From an uncultured bacterium (lineage in GTDB: Bacteria; Planctomycetota; Planctomycetia; Pirellulales; UBA1268): a stretch of 8,627 bases of DNA. The stretch is taken from assembly GCA_937959175.1 (NCBI GenBank), contig CALGAS010000017.1, forward strand, positions 1 through 8,627. The letters run 5' to 3'. Position numbers and translations under genes: made by a program. This document shows, piece after piece, positions 6,531 to 8,627 of this stretch. The notes under the pieces are model-generated. The model saw only the letters and a program-made list of their open reading frames with translations. It did not search any database and had not been told where the DNA came from. Position 1 is the first letter of the stretch; every line of letters starts with the position of its first letter.

Positions 6531-6614
6531 AAAAGGGGACATTCTGCTTTTTCGGGTACAGCGGAGGGGCATCAGCGGACAGCAGCGTGCGAAAAGCAAA
6601 ATGTCCCCTTTTTT
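6531..6614. repeat. REP/MITE-like imperfect palindrome between dnaK and clpB
   Basis: The left arm (6531-6554) starts AAAAGGGGACATTCT and ends GCTTTTTCG. The right arm (6590-6612, followed by two more T) is its reverse complement except for one missing A and one G/A difference. The 35-nt middle holds CAGCG three times (6559, 6573, 6583). The sharp AT-rich/GGGGAC boundary is unlike the neighbouring DNA. From memory, GGGGAC-type palindromes of this look occur as dispersed intergenic elements linked to IS200-like/RAYT transposases. No second copy or transposase is in this window, so mobility is an inference. Confidence 0.6.
6535..6614 (+). terminator. Possible intrinsic terminator or attenuator between dnaK and clpB
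   Basis: Read as RNA, the palindrome folds into a stem of roughly 19 bp ending GGGGAC/GTCCCC, directly followed by six T (6609-6614). This is terminator-like, but the loop of about 35 nt is large. Run-through would still give a dnaK-clpB transcript, so partial termination setting the DnaK:ClpB ratio is plausible. The A-run on the opposite arm makes the structure symmetric. Confidence 0.35.
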
Positions 6615-6628
6615 GAACAGGAGGGGTC

Positions 6629-8627
6629 ATGCCATTCCGTTTTGACAAGTTCACGATCAAGGCCCAGGAGGCCGTTCAGGCTGCCGTCGAGTTGGCGGCC
6701 GAGCGGGGCCATCCACAGGTCACGCCCCTCCATCTGCTGCACGCCCTCGTGGCGGAGCGGGAGGGGATCGTCCGGCCGCTTCTGGAGAAAATCGGCGTCG
6801 ATCGGGCCCAACTCGAACGGATCATCGAGGCGGAACTCTCCCATCAGCCCAAGGTCTCGGGCGGCTCGCAGCCGCAACCGGATCAGGAGCTGATCAAGGT
6901 GTTCGAGGCGGCGACGGCCGAATCGCACACCATGAAGGACGAGTTTGTCTCGACGGACCATCTGCTTCTTGCTCTGGCCAAGACGCCATCGAAGGCCAAG
7001 AACGTCCTCGAGCTCGGGGGGGTCACGGAGAAGGATCTGCTGGCAGGCCTCCAGGCGGTCCGCGGGCAGTCGCGGGTGACCGATCAGAATCCGGAGGAGA
7101 AGTTTCAGGCGCTCGAGAAGTACGGGGTCGACCTCGTTCAGCGAGCCAGCCAGGGGAAGCTCGACCCCGTCATCGGCCGCGACTCCGAGATTCGCCGCGT
7201 CATTCAGGTGCTCTCCCGCCGTACGAAGAACAACCCTGTCTTGATCGGCGAGCCGGGGGTGGGCAAGACGGCGATTGCCGAGGGACTCGCGCTGCGGATC
7301 GTGCAGTCGGACGTGCCCGAGACCCTCAAGAATCGCCGGGTGGTTGCCCTCGACCTGGGGGCCCTGATCGCCGGCACGAAGTATCGCGGGGAGTTTGAGG
7401 ACCGCCTCAAGGCGATCCTCCGCGAGGTCGAGGCCGCGGCCGGCAACGTGATCCTGTTCATCGACGAGCTTCACACCGTGATCGGGGCGGGCGCCGCCGA
7501 GGGCGGCTCCGACGCGGCCAATCTGCTCAAGCCGGCGCTGGCCCGCGGCGAGCTGCGGTGCATCGGGGCGACCACGCTCGATGAGTACCGCAAGCACATC
7601 GAGAAAGACGCGGCCCTGGAGCGGAGGTTCCAGCCGGTCTTCGTGGGCGAGCCGAGCGTGGAAGATACGATCGCGATCCTGCGGGGTCTCAAACCCCGTT
7701 ACGAAGCCCATCACAAGGGGGTCAAGATCAAGGATTCAGCGCTGGTGGCGGCAGCCGAGCTGTCGCATCGGTACATCGCCGATCGGTTCCTCCCCGACAA
7801 GGCGATCGACCTGATGGACGAGGCGACCAGCCGGATCGCGATGGAACTGCAGAGCGTTCCCAGCGAGATCGACGAGGTCCAGCGGCGGCTGGTGCAGCTT
7901 GAGCTGGCCGGTCGTCAGCTGGCCGAGGAAACCGAAGAGCACGCTAAGGACAGGCTTGCCGAGATCGAGGCGGAGTCTGCCGAGCTCCGCAAGACGCTCG
8001 CCAGTCTCCGCGAGCAGTGGGAGGCCGAGAAGAGCGGCGTGGGCAGCGTCCAGGAACTCCGTCAGCAGCTTGACGCCGTCGAGCGGGAGTTCGAGCAAGC
8101 GGGCACCCAGATCAAGGAGCGGCAGTCGGCGGGCCAGCCGATCGAGGAGTCGCTCTACCAGACGCTCTACGAGCTCGACGTCAAGCGGAAGGCGCTGGCC
8201 GAGCGGCTTGACCAGGAGGGCAGCGAGAAGGAGGGCCGGGAGGCGGCCGACAAGCCCGCCAAGCGGCTCCTCCGGCGAGAGGTCGGGGCCGAGGAGATCG
8301 CCGAGGTGGTCAGCGCCTGGACCGGCATCCCCGTGACCCGCCTGGTCGAGACGGAGCGGGCCAAGCTGCTCGTGCTCGAAGACCGGCTCCACCAGCGGGT
8401 GGTCGGCCAGGAGGAGGCGGTTGAGGCGGTCAGCGACGCGGTCCGCCGCAGCCGGGCGGGCCTCCAGGATCCGAACCGGCCGATCGGTTCGTTCCTGTTC
8501 CTCGGGCCCACGGGCGTCGGCAAGACGGAGCTCTGCAAGGCCCTGGCCGAGGTGCTCTTCGACGACGAAAACGCGATGGTGCGGATCGACATGAGCGAGT
8601 TCATGGAGAAGCACGCCGTCGCGCGGC
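6629..8627 (+). CDS. clpB: ATP-dependent disaggregase ClpB (3' end outside the window)
   Basis: A hexameric AAA+ unfoldase that pulls polypeptides out of aggregates together with DnaK. The window holds 666 codons of a protein normally about 860 residues long. It has an N-terminal ClpN double repeat (about 5-150), NBD1 with Walker A GEPGVGKT (207-214) and Walker B VILFIDELH (274-282), a coiled-coil middle domain (about 408-545), and the start of NBD2 with Walker A GPTGVGKT (626-633). The presence of the middle domain separates ClpB from ClpA. The distance between the two Walker lysines (K213, K632) is 419 residues against 399 in E. coli, the excess lying in a charged stretch near 505-545. The ATG at 6629 follows AGGAGGGG (6619-6626) closely. 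The reading frame runs to the right edge without a stop, at the conserved FMEKHAVAR segment. Confidence 0.98.
   Translation, partial: MPFRFDKFTIKAQEAVQAAVELAAERGHPQVTPLHLLHALVAEREGIVRPLLEKIGVDRAQLERIIEAELSHQPKVSGGSQPQPDQELIKVFEAATAESHTMKDEFVSTDHLLLALAKTPSKAKNVLELGGVTEKDLLAGLQAVRGQSRVTDQNPEEKFQALEKYGVDLVQRASQGKLDPVIGRDSEIRRVIQVLSRRTKNNPVLIGEPGVGKTAIAEGLALRIVQSDVPETLKNRRVVALDLGALIAGTKYRGEFEDRLKAILREVEAAAGNVILFIDELHTVIGAGAAEGGSDAANLLKPALARGELRCIGATTLDEYRKHIEKDAALERRFQPVFVGEPSVEDTIAILRGLKPRYEAHHKGVKIKDSALVAAAELSHRYIADRFLPDKAIDLMDEATSRIAMELQSVPSEIDEVQRRLVQLELAGRQLAEETEEHAKDRLAEIEAESAELRKTLASLREQWEAEKSGVGSVQELRQQLDAVEREFEQAGTQIKERQSAGQPIEESLYQTLYELDVKRKALAERLDQEGSEKEGREAADKPAKRLLRREVGAEEIAEVVSAWTGIPVTRLVETERAKLLVLEDRLHQRVVGQEEAVEAVSDAVRRSRAGLQDPNRPIGSFLFLGPTGVGKTELCKALAEVLFDDENAMVRIDMSEFMEKHAVAR

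Noticed and set aside
6555..6589. Three CAGCG copies as a tandem repeat or protein-binding array
   Set aside because: The copies are only 5 bp, spaced unevenly (14 and 10 bp), and are adequately described as part of the palindrome's middle.
4288..6660. N-terminal extension of pheA through antisense dnaK (1166-residue frame)
   Set aside because: PheA homology begins just after 4287, and the rest is the complement of a full-length DnaK, so it is a shadow of codon bias.
6572..8614. Two long minus-strand frames (6572-7714 and 7736-8614) opposite clpB
   Set aside because: Both lie antisense to a canonical ClpB with Walker motifs, have no start signals or domains, and are explained by GC-rich codon use.

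Overview
This window is a GC-rich, housekeeping-type chromosomal stretch from a bacterium. The coding style points to a Planctomycetota-like organism: strong G/C bias at third codon positions, long open antisense frames, start sites with weak or no Shine-Dalgarno sequence beside some with a perfect one, a fused PheA with an unusual ACT motif, and a sigma-54-type promoter. That assignment is an inference, because no rRNA or other marker is present. Six protein genes are supported, two of them cut by the window edges. No phage, IS transposase, CRISPR array or RNA gene was seen.

Layout. (1) Positions 1-635, minus strand: rnc (RNase III), with its C-terminus beyond the left edge. (2) Positions 636-806: a divergent control region with a sigma-70-like promoter toward rnc and a possible ECF-type promoter toward htrA. 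(3) Positions 807-3083, plus strand: htrA/degP-like periplasmic serine protease, then pdxJ (pyridoxine 5'-phosphate synthase) 24 bp later, probably one transcript. (4) Positions 3160-4287, minus strand: pheA, a chorismate mutase-prephenate dehydratase-ACT fusion, convergent with pdxJ. (5) Positions 4288-4593: a 306-bp divergent pheA/dnaK control region holding an exact -24/-12 (sigma-54) promoter match facing dnaK, plus several inverted repeats. (6) Positions 4594-6513, plus: dnaK (Hsp70). (7) Positions 6514-6628: a dnaK-clpB spacer filled by a small hairpin and a long imperfect palindrome that resembles a REP/MITE-type element and ends in a T-run. (8) Position 6629 to the right edge, plus: clpB (Hsp100 disaggregase), with its C-terminus missing.

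How the genes fit together. HtrA handles envelope protein quality control. DnaK and ClpB form the cytoplasmic Hsp70-Hsp100 disaggregation pair and lie in tandem, without grpE or dnaJ between them. PdxJ (vitamin B6) and PheA (phenylalanine) are biosynthetic. The most interesting signals are non-coding: the apparent sigma-54 control of dnaK with no CIRCE operator, the palindromic element between dnaK and clpB, and the possible ECF promoter of htrA. I found no convincing undescribed multi-gene system.
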